A stretch of DNA of 64,000 bases from Chersky-840 sp963764205 (GCA_963764205.1 CAVXRN010000006.1:1674001-1738000); one strand, 5' to 3'. Numbered from the stretch's first letter, positions 16,558 to 25,016 are shown. Notes: generated from the letters alone by a model not told the origin. Made by a program: numbers and translations.

Positions 16558-16913
16558 AAGGCCCAGACAACGAGATGGAGCCGGTCGAGTTGGTCGAGGA
16601 GTTCGGGGCGGCCTGGGCCGATCACGATCTCGAGGCCGCCCTGGGGATGGTCACCGACGACTGCGTCTTTGACGCCACCGGTCCGGCCCCCGACGGGATC
16701 CGCCACGCGGGCCGAGCCGCCATCCGCCAGGCATGGGCGCCGATCTTCAGCGACGCCACCTCGCGGTTCGAACCGGAGGAGACCTTCGCAGCCGGCGACC
16801 GTGTCGTGCAGCTGTGGCGCTACTCCTGGGACGGTGGACATGTGCGCGGCGTGGACGTGTTCCGCGTACGCGAGGGCAAGGTCGCCGAGAAGTTCTCGTA
16901 CGTAAAGGGTTGA
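16554..16913 (+). CDS. NTF2-like/SnoaL-type protein
   Basis: 119 aa from GTG 16554 overlapping the cupin gene; ATG 16575 is an alternative. The cone-fold pattern is clear: FGAAWADHDLEAALGMVTDD, then HAGRAAIRQAW, and RGVDVFRVREGKVAEKFSYV at the C-terminus. Members catalyse cyclisation or isomerisation, or are accessory ligand-binding proteins; the active-site residues here do not decide between them. Operon with the cupin and a second NTF2-like protein. Confidence 0.75.
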   Translation: MKGPDNEMEPVELVEEFGAAWADHDLEAALGMVTDDCVFDATGPAPDGIRHAGRAAIRQAWAPIFSDATSRFEPEETFAAGDRVVQLWRYSWDGGHVRGVDVFRVREGKVAEKFSYVKG

Positions 16914-16934
16914 ACGACTCAGGGTGGTGAGGTC

Positions 16935-17339
16935 ATGGGCACGACAGACCCCGTAGGTGCGTTCCTCGCCGGCATCGAGGGCGCAGCACTTCCGAAGGAA
17001 ATCTTCTGTGAGGACATCGTCCTCGATGCCACGGTGCCGAACTGGCGCTTCCGCGTCCAAGGCGCAGATGCCGTCCGAGCTGAACTTGGAAGGTGGTATG
17101 CCGACCTGGGACATTTCGAGGAGGTGCGACGCAACACGATTGACGACGGCGAGTTGGTGGAGTTCACGCTCAGCTGGGAGGAAGCGGGGTTGCCTCACAC
17201 CTGCCACCAGGCCCACGTGCTCAGGCTGCGAGATGAGCGGATAGCCAGCGATACGGTGTTTTGTGGTGGCCGGTGGCCCGAGCCCCTGCTCGCCCAGATG
17301 GCGCAGGCACAGCTGGAACGAAGCGCTGTTCCGGGTTAG
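16935..17339 (+). CDS. NTF2-like protein, second in operon
   Basis: 134 aa. It has the same overall fold signature as its neighbour: IFCEDIVLDATVPNWRFRVQ, GADAVRAELGRWY, ELVEFTLSWEEAG and HQAHVLRLRDERIASDTVFC. It starts with ATG 21 bp after the preceding stop, with GGTGG before it. Probably a diverged duplicate of the upstream gene or a partner of it. No catalytic residue identified. Confidence 0.65.
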   Translation: MGTTDPVGAFLAGIEGAALPKEIFCEDIVLDATVPNWRFRVQGADAVRAELGRWYADLGHFEEVRRNTIDDGELVEFTLSWEEAGLPHTCHQAHVLRLRDERIASDTVFCGGRWPEPLLAQMAQAQLERSAVPG

Positions 17340-17615
17340 GGCTGACTTGCATTTGGAAGCTCCACCGCACCTCAGCAGACTGATGGATTCGGTGCTCACC
17401 CCATCCGCACGGTGCCGATCCCGACCGGGGTCTGAGAGGCATCGGCGAGGGCGGTAGGGGACCTGTAGTCGGGGCTATGTGTGGCCCGTGTCTTCCGTCG
17501 CGTCCGACAGGTTCCACCGGGTTGGGGTGGCCCGGCCACAGGGTGCCCCGTCCGATCCGGGCCTCTTCCAGTTGCGACGGCGGCGTCATCTCGGGCGACG
17601 TTGGGCGACAGCGGT

Positions 17616-18419
17616 CTAAATAGGCCGAGCCGTCACCCAACCGAATTCGGATGTGATTCGGACGCCCAGGCCGTCCTCATACGAAGGCGCAACGGCCTCG
17701 GCGATCGCACTACAGAATGCTTCGTACCCAACGGCCTCGATCGCCGGCACAGATGGCCCAGCGGCCGCCAATGCTCGAACGGCAGTCGACACATCGGGCC
17801 ACTCGTTGATCACGGTGATGGTCCCCCGCTCCAGGTCTCCGAAGCCGGTGGCCTTCAACATGTCCTCGATCACGTTCTGTGTATCGCCGTGTTCCACATT
17901 CGCGGCGCCGTGAGTGGCAGGAGACAGCTCGATGACTTTCAAGAAGTACGGCATCAATCCCAGCCGCTCGAATCTGCCCCAGAACGTAGTGCCGAATCGC
18001 CCGTTCGGGACGAGGACCCGTCGAGCTTGCTCCAAGGCTCCCTCGCAACCCTTCCAGATGCCATTGAAACTGGTGACTACGTCGAAGGTGTGATCTGGGA
18101 ACGGTAGAGAGAACATGTCGCCCGCTTGAAAGCTGCCATCGGGCGTCCGTGCCCCAGCAATCCTGATGAGTTGTTCCGATGCATCGATCCCTGACACCGT
18201 CGCGCCTCGCCGTGCCGCGACGGCTGCGGCGAAGCCGGATCCACACGCGACGTCCAGCAGGCGGGTCCCAGCAGTGATGGCCAGCTGGTCGAAGAGCAAC
18301 TCGTTCGCGGGGAGGGCATAGGGCTCGAAGAGGAATGCCCAGTCCGTGGCCCGCGCCCCCCATCCCCGTCCGGCTTCCTTCCAGTTGGACTTCGTGGTGG
18401 CTGTCTGCCCGGTGGTCAT
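17616..18419 (-). CDS. Class I SAM-dependent methyltransferase
   Basis: 267 aa from ATG 18419; the longer frame crosses the operator region and is rejected. Motif I is LLDVACGSGFAAAVAARRGA with the acidic GIDAS end of beta-2; motif II is DVVTSFNGIW; RRVLVPNGRFGTTFW is motif III. The Ubi-E/type-11 methyltransferase layout is complete. It is divergent from a TetR gene with operator-like palindromes between, so likely controlled by it. Substrate unknown. Confidence 0.8.
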   Translation of the reverse strand: MTTGQTATTKSNWKEAGRGWGARATDWAFLFEPYALPANELLFDQLAITAGTRLLDVACGSGFAAAVAARRGATVSGIDASEQLIRIAGARTPDGSFQAGDMFSLPFPDHTFDVVTSFNGIWKGCEGALEQARRVLVPNGRFGTTFWGRFERLGLMPYFLKVIELSPATHGAANVEHGDTQNVIEDMLKATGFGDLERGTITVINEWPDVSTAVRALAAAGPSVPAIEAVGYEAFCSAIAEAVAPSYEDGLGVRITSEFGWVTARPI

Positions 18420-18438
18420 CACGCTGCTCCTTGAACGG

Positions 18439-18476
18439 ACGATCGTACAGTAAGTATTAGACGATCGTCCGTCTAA
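18439..18476. promoter_or_regulatory. Paired TetR operator-like sites
   Basis: ACGATCGT palindromes occur at 18439-18446 and 18461-18468, 22 bp apart (two helical turns). The second is embedded in a larger inverted repeat TTAGACG (18457-18463)/CGTCTAA (18470-18476). They sit between the divergent methyltransferase (start 18419) and TetR (start 18513) genes, the expected place for an autoregulatory repressor. Confidence 0.65.
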
Positions 18477-18512
18477 GATCAAGGGGAAGGTCCGAGCAGG
18501 GGTCGAGTGGTC

Positions 18513-19169
18513 ATGTCCGAGGTCAACGAATCGGCAAGGACGCGGGCGCCGGGGAACCGGTCGCGTGCCCGGATTGCAGAAGCAGCCGCCAAGCTCGCCA
18601 CCATCGAGGGGCTCGACGGCCTGTCCATCGGCCGCCTTGCCGAGAGCACAGGGATGCCCAAGAGCAGCGTGCACGCACTGTTCGGGTCCAAAGAGGATCT
18701 CCAGCTGGCGACGATCACCGCTGCCAGGGACAGCTTCATCATCGAAGTGGTGGCTCCGGCGCTCTCAGGCACCGAGCCTGGAAAGCAACGTCTGCTGGCC
18801 CTTTGTGAGGGCTATCTCTCCTATGTTCAGCGGCGAATCTTCCCAGGCGGGTGCTTCTTTGTCGCGACAGGGGCCGAAATGGGTGCTCGCCCCGGGCGGG
18901 TGCACGATGAGGTGGCCAGAGTTCAGCAGCAATGGCGCGACCTGCTGGGGCGAGAAGCACGAGCCGCTGCCGACGGCGGCGAACTCCGCGAGGACGCCGA
19001 ACCCGACCAGATCGCCTTCGAACTTGGCGTGATCCTTGCCGGGACAGACATCGTCAGCGTGCTCCACGACGATCTCGGCGTTCTGGACCGAGCTCGATCA
19101 GCCATCAGGGATCGTCTGGGTATGCCGACTCTGCCACTCCATCACGTTCGTCGACCACGACGCCGATAG
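18513..19169 (+). CDS. TetR-family regulator
   Basis: 218 aa from ATG 18513. N-terminal Arg-rich helix, then the HTH SIGRLAESTGMPKSSVHALF and GSKEDLQLATI. The ligand domain has GGCFFVATGAEMGARPGRV, a TetR_C-type core found in repressors of small-molecule modifying enzymes. Divergent from the methyltransferase with paired palindromic sites between; likely represses both. C-terminus is basic (HVRRPRRR). Confidence 0.82.
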   Translation: MSEVNESARTRAPGNRSRARIAEAAAKLATIEGLDGLSIGRLAESTGMPKSSVHALFGSKEDLQLATITAARDSFIIEVVAPALSGTEPGKQRLLALCEGYLSYVQRRIFPGGCFFVATGAEMGARPGRVHDEVARVQQQWRDLLGREARAAADGGELREDAEPDQIAFELGVILAGTDIVSVLHDDLGVLDRARSAIRDRLGMPTLPLHHVRRPRRR

Positions 19170-19331
19170 AGCGTCCTTCATTCGATGATCACGGGTGGCC
19201 ACCGAGCGATAACTCGCGAGGTGTGGGAGTTATCGACCCCGATCACATCGTGCCGATCCCGACCGGCGCTTCGGTCGGACAGGCGACCGCAGTAGGGCAT
19301 CCGGTACTAAGGGGATATCGGGCACGTCGCG

Positions 19332-19670
19332 TCACCTTTCGGCGCCAGCCAAGGCAGCTGCGATCCGGTCAAGGTGACGCGCCCAGAGTTGCGGATAGAA
19401 AGCGGCATCGTCCGCACTTAGGCCAGAGAATTGCACTCTCACATTTGTGCCGGCAGCCGTCGGGGTGAGCATGATCTCAATGAACGTAGGTGTCGGCTTC
19501 GCTGGGTCGGTTCCTTGACGGTCCCATCTCAGCAGCATGCGGTGTGGGGGATCTACTTCGATGTAGCGGCCGGCAATTGCCGTCCCGTCGAGGTCGAGGT
19601 GGAACGTCTCCCCTACGCGAGGAGCTGTCATCGAAATCCGTCCATCTTGACGAGGCCGGTCCACGTCCAA
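19332..19670 (-). pseudogene. SRPBCC/AHSA1-like protein lacking its N-terminal half
   Basis: About 112 aa from a weak TTG. The visible part corresponds to the C-terminal two thirds of an AHSA1-type START-like domain: GETFHLDLDGTAIAGRYIEV, PPHRMLLRWDRQG and the final helix FYPQLWARHLDRIAAALAG. The usual first ~45 residues (alpha-1 and 'W.A.tdpe.l..W') are not in frame upstream, where a stop occurs within 40 bp. I read this as a 5'-truncated or frameshifted gene rather than a short functional protein. Confidence 0.55.
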
Positions 19671-19860
19671 GAGGCACGTGCAGTGAGGGTCGGCTGAATG
19701 AGCTCACGGAAAGCCAGACCTGAGCAACCCACTGGGCGCGACGAGGTGTTCCGCATCACGAACGGCAGCGGGTTCGCACGCGCATCGTGTTGATTCACGT
19801 GCATCATCCAAGAGCGGTGATCCGATCTCGGCGATGGCTGTGACGGAACCCGGCTTGGGC

Positions 19861-20466
19861 TCATCTGCCGATGGCAAGGGCGAGGAGGGTGTTGATCGCA
19901 GTTTCGAACGGACGGGGACTCTGCTGTACCTGGGCGAGTACAAGTCCTCCTTGGAGCGTGGCGAGCAGAGTAATGGCGAGGTCGTCCGGGTCGATGCCGG
20001 ACGGGAGTTCCCCGTCGGCATGAAGGGATCTGAGTCCATCGCCGATGGCGGCTGCCCACTGTTCGAACCCTGCCGCGATGAGCGCTCGGGCCTCGGGGTC
20101 ACTCTCGGCGAGTTGACCAACGAGCGAGCCAAGTTGGCAGCCCCCCTTTGCTTTGGTGCGCCTCGCTGCGGTGATCACCATGTTCCGCCAGGCTTCGACT
20201 CCGTTCGCGCTGCTGAGCGCGTGCCGCTGGCGATTGACGATGGCCTCGGCCTGGTAGTCGATGACCGCCTGCACGAGTTCGTTCTTGTCGGGAAAGTAGT
20301 GGTACATCTGAGAGCCGCTGACTTCCGCCGCCACCTTGACGTCTTCCAAGGTGGTGCCCGCCACCCCGCGCTCATGGATCAGGGCGGCGGCCTCTTCCAC
20401 TATTCGTGCCCGGGTGCGTGCTCCCTTGGGGCTGAGCCTCGGCCGGTCACTCGTTTCGTCGCCCAT
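19861..20466 (-). CDS. TetR-family regulator
   Basis: 201 aa from ATG 20466. HTH: TTLEDVKVAAEVSGSQMYHYF, then PDKNELVQAVIDYQ, and the ligand-domain marker GGCQLGSLVGQLAESDPEAR, which is characteristic of the TetR_C group that includes LmrA/YxaF-like repressors. It is divergent from the SDR operon at 20563; repeated elements and a -35-like TTGACA lie between. It probably represses that operon. Confidence 0.85.
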   Translation of the reverse strand: MGDETSDRPRLSPKGARTRARIVEEAAALIHERGVAGTTLEDVKVAAEVSGSQMYHYFPDKNELVQAVIDYQAEAIVNRQRHALSSANGVEAWRNMVITAARRTKAKGGCQLGSLVGQLAESDPEARALIAAGFEQWAAAIGDGLRSLHADGELPSGIDPDDLAITLLATLQGGLVLAQVQQSPRPFETAINTLLALAIGR

Positions 20467-20487
20467 GCACGCATGGTAACACGATTT

Positions 20488-20535
20488 TGAGTTTGACAAC
20501 CCAGAATCCTGTGCCATACTGAGTCGTACAACCCA
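20488..20535. promoter_or_regulatory. Direct-repeat operator over a promoter
   Basis: Two 16-bp direct repeats, TGAGTTTGACAACCCA (20488-20503) and TGAGTCGTACAACCCA (20520-20535), 32 bp apart (three turns). TTGACA at 20494-20499 lies in the first and CATACT (20515-20520) could be a -10, giving a start point before the SDR gene. Likely bound by the divergent TetR. Confidence 0.55.
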
Positions 20536-20562
20536 TTGTCAGCGAGACGGATAAAGCAACGC

Positions 20563-21312
20563 ATGACTGATCTGACAGGGAAGACAGCTCTGGTTACGGG
20601 CTCGACGAGCGGGATCGGCAAGGCGACGGCCGTCGCCTTGGCCGCCCGCGGCGCTCACATCCTGGTGGTGGGACGCAACGAACAACGAGCCAAAGACGTG
20701 GTGGCCGAGATCGAAGGTAGCGGCGGTAGCGCAACATTCCGGCTCACTACATTGAGCGACCTGAACTCGGCCCGGGACCTGGTTGAGTGGGCCACGGAGG
20801 CAGGCGACGGTCACGTCGACATCCTCATCAACAACGCTGGCGTCGCCTTGCTCGGACCAAGCAACGCAGCCACCGAAGCAGAGTTCGACGAGACCTTCGC
20901 ACTGAACGTCAAGGTTCCGTTCTTCCTCGTCGCGTCACTGGCGCCAGCCATGGCCGAACGCGGATGGGGTTCGATCGTCAACGTCTCCACGATGGTCGCG
21001 AGCTTTGGACAGGCCGGCATGGCTCTGTACGGCGCCAGCCGAGCGGCGCTCGAACTCTTGACGAAGACCTGGGCTGCCGAATACGGCCCGCTTGGTGTTC
21101 GGATCAACGCCGTTGCCCCCGGCCCGACGCACACCCGGATGATGGAAGCAGTCCCCGCGGAGATGGTGAATCAGCTCGCAGCACAAGCACCAGCAGGTCG
21201 CGTAGCTCAGCCCGAGGAACTGGCTGCGGCGATCGTTTTCCTCGCAAGTGATGATGCCAGCTTCGTCCACGGCGTCACTCTTGCGGTCGACGGAGGCCGG
21301 GTAGCGACGTAA
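20563..21312 (+). CDS. SDR with Arg in place of the catalytic Lys
   Basis: 249 aa from ATG 20563. It has TGSTSGIG, NNAG (ILINNAGVALLG), SIVNVSTM and the ending GVTLAVDGGRVAT, so the Rossmann fold is complete. At the active site the sequence is Y156-GAS-R160, not YxxxK. Arg at this position occurs in a minority of SDRs and usually reduces activity or changes the reaction. It leads a three-gene + operon with DUF1330 and another SDR under the divergent TetR. Confidence 0.85.
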   Translation: MTDLTGKTALVTGSTSGIGKATAVALAARGAHILVVGRNEQRAKDVVAEIEGSGGSATFRLTTLSDLNSARDLVEWATEAGDGHVDILINNAGVALLGPSNAATEAEFDETFALNVKVPFFLVASLAPAMAERGWGSIVNVSTMVASFGQAGMALYGASRAALELLTKTWAAEYGPLGVRINAVAPGPTHTRMMEAVPAEMVNQLAAQAPAGRVAQPEELAAAIVFLASDDASFVHGVTLAVDGGRVAT

Positions 21313-21385
21313 CGCCTGTGCGCGGTGACGTTTAAGAGTGAAGACCTAGAACACAGATCAGACCTAACAACTGAGGAGTATCCAC

Positions 21386-21706
21386 ATGAGCGCATACCTA
21401 ATCGTCGAATTCACGGTCAAGGACCCGGATGTTTATCGTGAGAAATACAGCCGCAACGCTGGACAGACGGCCAAAGAGCACGGAGGCGAGGTTCTCGCCA
21501 ACAGTAACTGGGAGATCCTGCACGGCGATGGCTCGCTCACGTCAGGGGCACTCATGCGGTTTCCGGACCATGAGGCGGCCGTCCATTGGTACAACTCGCC
21601 TGAATATCAGCAGCTGATCGATGTCCGAAGTGTCGCGATGGATGCTCGTTTCAGCTTGCTCGACGGCCTCCCTGCGTCCACAGAAGCTGAGAGGGAATCA
21701 GCGTGA
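21386..21706 (+). CDS. DUF1330 family protein
   Basis: 106 aa. It begins MSAYLIVEFTVKDPDVYREK and continues with LANSNWEILHGDG and FPDHEAAVHWYNSPEYQQL, the dimeric ferredoxin-like alpha/beta-barrel signature of DUF1330. GAGGAG precedes the ATG by about 8 bp. The stop overlaps the next start. Function of the family is unknown, often near SDRs. Confidence 0.85.
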   Translation: MSAYLIVEFTVKDPDVYREKYSRNAGQTAKEHGGEVLANSNWEILHGDGSLTSGALMRFPDHEAAVHWYNSPEYQQLIDVRSVAMDARFSLLDGLPASTEAERESA

Positions 21707-22665
21707 GCGCACCCTCAGGAAAGACGGTGCTCATCACGGGCGCCAACGTCGGGATCGGCAAGGAGGTGGCCCGGCAACTGGCGTTACGTCCTGAGATCGG
21801 CCGCATCTATCTGGCGTGTCGGAACCCAGATCGGGCGACAGCGGCAAAGGCCGATCTCGAAGCCGTCACCGGCAGACACATCTTCGACATCATTCTCATG
21901 GACGTCGCCGATCTTGGTTCGGTCCGTGCTGGCTTAGCGGCCGTTACTGGATCTCTCGACGCGCTGGTCATGAACGCTGGTGTAATCGGCAACAAGACCT
22001 TGATGAAATTGACCGGTGACGGGGTCACCAAACTGTTCGCAACGAACGTTCTCGGTCACGCCGTTCTCCTCGAAGGGCTCCTGACCCAGAACCGCCTTGG
22101 CGAGGTAGCGGTGTTCGTCGCAAGTGAAGCAGCCAGGGGAATTCCGAAGTTGCGGTTCAAACGGCCAACCTTTGTTTCAACCTCTACCGATGAACTCACT
22201 ACCGTCATTGACGGCAGCTACTTCGCTGACAGAAAATTTGATCCGAATCTCGCCTTCGGTCAGGTAAAGTACATCGGGGCCTTATGGATGGCCCACGTGG
22301 CGCGCCAATACCCCGACCTCCGCTTTATCACTGTGAGCCCCGGCAACACCACGGGCACCCAAGCCGCCGACGGCGCGGCGCTACCGCTACGCATAGCGGC
22401 CAAACACATCATGCCCCACCTCGGTATTTCCCACGAACTTGACGTGGGCTCGAAACGACTCGTCGACGGCGTCATCGATCCGACCCTGTCGAGTGGTGTG
22501 TTCTACGCCAGCGCGGCCAACAAGCTCACCGGACCCTTGGTTGACCAGGCGGACATCTTCCCCGACCTAGCCAACCTGTCCTTTCAGGACAACGCCTACG
22601 AGGCCATCCACCGCTTCATCAGCAAACGTCATTCTGAGCCTCGCCGAATGGAGTCCGATCGCTAA
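21703..22665 (+). CDS. SDR (protochlorophyllide-reductase/retinol-dehydrogenase type) with Phe replacing the catalytic Tyr
   Basis: 320 aa starting with GTG in the overlap. TGANVGIG, NAGVIGN and VSPGNTTGT are present. The alignment of the active site gives F185-GQV-K189 where YxxSK is expected, with a Tyr next to the Lys (Y190). A 60-residue insertion before it (KRPTFVSTST...) resembles the light-dependent POR-like group. Missing the Tyr hydroxyl suggests an inactive or differently catalysing enzyme. Last gene of the operon. Confidence 0.78.
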   Translation: MSAPSGKTVLITGANVGIGKEVARQLALRPEIGRIYLACRNPDRATAAKADLEAVTGRHIFDIILMDVADLGSVRAGLAAVTGSLDALVMNAGVIGNKTLMKLTGDGVTKLFATNVLGHAVLLEGLLTQNRLGEVAVFVASEAARGIPKLRFKRPTFVSTSTDELTTVIDGSYFADRKFDPNLAFGQVKYIGALWMAHVARQYPDLRFITVSPGNTTGTQAADGAALPLRIAAKHIMPHLGISHELDVGSKRLVDGVIDPTLSSGVFYASAANKLTGPLVDQADIFPDLANLSFQDNAYEAIHRFISKRHSEPRRMESDR

Positions 22666-22916
22666 GCGGATCTCTCGCCGCCGTCATCCACAACGCTGAG
22701 CTCAGCAAGACTGTCGGGTGTTCGCCGGCTCTCGCGTGATATTGCTGCCCCCAAAATGACGTGCCTAACTCTGCATCGTAAGCCTGACATCTGGCTGGTC
22801 GGTCGAGCCCTCGCAGGCCCTCCCGTGGGTTCCGTTTTCAGCAAGGGCACGGCGAGCACCCGCTCGTAGACGGGGTTCAGCCACCGGCCTGCTCCGCTGA
22901 TCCGGGGTTCGGTGAT

Positions 22917-23333
22917 GTGCGAGAGCGGCATGCCCCTCACCGGGGTGATCTTGATGCGGGGCCCGGCCAGGTCCATGACGTCGGGTCCGCCGTGGACAGC
23001 AATGGCACACTCATTGGGTACCTGCTCGTGGACGAGGTAGACGGTTCTGCTCAGATTGAGCAAGTCACGGTTCGGCCCAGTTGCCAGGGCCAGGGAGTCA
23101 GCCGAGGACTCATTGATCAAGCCAGAGTGTGGGCGAGGGAACACACGTTGACCTCCGTCACGCTCACTACGTTCTCCGAGGTCCCATGGAACCGCCCGCT
23201 CTACGAACATCTCGGGTTCCGAGTGCTGACGGACAATGAGATCGGACAAGAACTTCGCGAGTTCCAGAAGCACGAAGCCGACAAGGGATTCGGACCGGCG
23301 GGCAGAGTGGCCATGCGTCTCGACGTGGGCTGA
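22917..23333 (+). pseudogene. GNAT acetyltransferase, N-terminally damaged
   Basis: The family-like part begins at about 22992 with NGTLIGYLLVDEVDG, then IEQVTVRPSCQGQGVSRGLI (acetyl-CoA loop, Q-x-x-G-x-G-like QGQGVSRG) and RPLYEHLGFRV near the end. Normally 40-60 residues precede this. The 75 nt in front encode no recognisable N-terminus and their minus strand looks like a fragment of another gene (about 22760-22985, ITPVRGMPLSHITEPRISGA). I infer a rearrangement that cut the gene; low chance of a functional short protein. Confidence 0.6.
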
Positions 23334-23507
23334 ACAGACAGGGTGGGCCTTTCCGAATCGGGCCAATCCCGGTCGACGGCCTGGGCGTCAGTACGTCAGC
23401 GGAACGCGGCCAGTATCGCTCGGCCAGTCCCTCGGATGGATCGATGGAGAGTTGCCCCTACGAGGTCGACCGAGTGGTCAGAGGCGGCGGCCAACCGACA
23501 GTATGGC

Positions 23508-24089
23508 CATGTGTCAGAGGGACAAGTCCTTCCCGAGAGCGTGGTGGCAGCACACGAGCGGGCGGTTACAGCCGGTTTCGAGTTTGCCTGCGAGGTCGAG
23601 GTGGGGAGGCTGTTGGCAGCCCTGTCTGCGGCGGCACCGAAAGGTGGTCGGATTCTTGAGATCGGTACCGGCGTCGGCGTCGGACTCGCCTGGTTGGTTC
23701 ATGGGCTCGGTGAGCGCCACGACGTCGAGGTCGTCACGGTCGAACTTGACGATGAGGTGCAGCAGACGGCTCGCTCAGCTCCATGGCCGTCGTGGGTTCG
23801 CTTCGAGTCCGGCGATGGAGCCGAGGTGGCTGGTGGTCTCGGTGAGTTCGACCTGATATTCCCCGACGCACCCGGTGGGAAGATCTTCAAGCTGCGTGAG
23901 ACGGTTGCGGCCCTTCGACCTGGCGGCGTCCTCATCGTCGATGACATGGACCTGACGCGACACGACGATGAAGACCTTCGAGCCGCCCTGACTGTTGTTC
24001 GTCAACGTCTCGTCGAAGATGCTGACCTCGTTTGTGCAGAACTGGGCTACAGCAGTGGCGTGATCGTGGCGGCCAAACGCCGGGCATGA
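23508..24089 (+). CDS. O-methyltransferase-like SAM-dependent enzyme
   Basis: 193 aa from GTG 23508; starts at 23436 (ATG) or further upstream are in frame. PESVVAAHERAVTAGFEFAC leads to motif I (ILEIGTGVGVGLAWLVHGLG), the acidic VTVELDDE, FDLIFPDAPGGKIF and the strand GGVLIVDDMD. It fits the small class I O-methyltransferase group that includes 'predicted O-methyltransferase' proteins. Substrate unknown. Confidence 0.75.
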   Translation, partial: HVSEGQVLPESVVAAHERAVTAGFEFACEVEVGRLLAALSAAAPKGGRILEIGTGVGVGLAWLVHGLGERHDVEVVTVELDDEVQQTARSAPWPSWVRFESGDGAEVAGGLGEFDLIFPDAPGGKIFKLRETVAALRPGGVLIVDDMDLTRHDDEDLRAALTVVRQRLVEDADLVCAELGYSSGVIVAAKRRA

Positions 24090-24145
24090 CCGTATATCCG
24101 TTCTGTTCCCCTAATCCCCCCCACTTACACAGGCGGTGATCGCTC

Positions 24146-24167
24146 GATAGAGACCTTTGGCTCTATC
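24146..24167. promoter_or_regulatory. DosR-like palindromic box upstream of 24229
   Basis: GATAGAG-ACCTTTGG-CTCTATC: a perfect 7-bp inverted repeat around an 8-bp centre, 61 bp before the ATG at 24229. It is the most symmetric of the related boxes at 13642, 13766, 61472 and 62116. Confidence 0.55.
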
Positions 24168-24228
24168 AACTGTCCGAAGAGCGCAGTAGCACTGGTAGCA
24201 AGTGAGTTCCGACAGGAAGTAGGCCGCG

Positions 24229-24483
24229 ATGCAGAAGACGATGATTCGCTCTAAAGGATCGGGTCAGCTCAGTGACGCCGAGTTTGCTGACATCGATTGC
24301 GAACTGAGTTGCTCGGCGCGAGAGGCTGGGGTGGGGTTCGCTTCTTTCACAAATCTCGACTTTGTGCGGGCGGCGATGGAGTACGCCCTGGTTCAAGCCG
24401 GAAAGGGCACTCAACATTTCAGTCCTTTTGACCTCTCGAAGGCAGATCCTTCACCAAGACGTGAGGGCAAGGGTCCGGTTTAG
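24229..24483 (+). CDS. Small protein of an unrecognised family (copy A)
   Basis: 84 aa, MQKTMIRSKG start. The core FADIDCELSCSAREAG-VGFASFTNLDFVRAAMEY is shared with the gene at 61851-62045: both begin MQxT, have an acidic linker, and share D-x-x-x-E-L-x-CSAREA-x-x-GF-x-x-F-x-NLD-x-x-RAA-x-E. It has one predicted helix after NLD and a polar tail absent from copy B. A DosR-like box precedes it. No known family recognised. Confidence 0.6.
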   Translation: MQKTMIRSKGSGQLSDAEFADIDCELSCSAREAGVGFASFTNLDFVRAAMEYALVQAGKGTQHFSPFDLSKADPSPRREGKGPV

Positions 24484-24600
24484 ACCGGGCATCGGACCCG
24501 GCGCCGGGCCGAAGTAGTTTCCGTCACGCTCGGCGGCCTCGCCGATGTGGAGTCGCATGCGTACCGTCAGCTCGGGCCACTTAGGCCACCCGGTGATCCA
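24480..24600 (-). pseudogene. Fragment of a class III nucleotide cyclase
   Basis: On the minus strand WPELTVRMRLHIGEAAERDG followed by NYFGPAPG matches the conserved 'vRmGlHtGEaeerdGDYfGp.vN' part of class III adenylate cyclases, but only about 35 codons are recognisable and VN-x-x-A-x-R is lost. The upstream DNA has unrelated reading. A relic, probably of a LuxR-type cyclase regulator. Confidence 0.55.
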
Positions 24601-25016
24601 GCGGCAGTGAACCCGATCGCGGATTGCTCGCGCTGCTGTCCCGCCGCATGGCGTGACCGCTGGTAATGAAGGTTCCGCGCGGATCCGGAGGTTGGCCGGT
24701 CGAGTCTGGGCAAGGACTGAGAACCACCAATAACAACCTGCTTTGGTGGGCACACAAGACAGCCCGGACCACGCGCAAATGCCGGACCTGTGCGGCCTGA
24801 CGGGGCCGGTCCGACGACCTTGAGGCCGATGGAGATGAGCCGATTCGGGCGCCCGGATCCGGCACCAGTGGGTGCACGAGATCCCCGAGTATGCGCTCGC
24901 TGAGCCCCGCCTCTCGCTGTGCCCAGTCCCTATCGGGAGCGGCACATTGCGAATTTCGAGACCATTGGGCGGTCGTAGAGCAGACTTGCGTCGTGATGTC
25001 GTGGGAGGAGTTCACG
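24601..25016. other. 416-bp stretch with no supported gene
   Basis: Frames on both strands are open, with no motif, and it lies after the cyclase relic, so decayed sequence is likely. An imperfect DosR-like half site (GAGACCATTGGGC, near 24957) lies before the GNAT gene. Confidence 0.4.
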
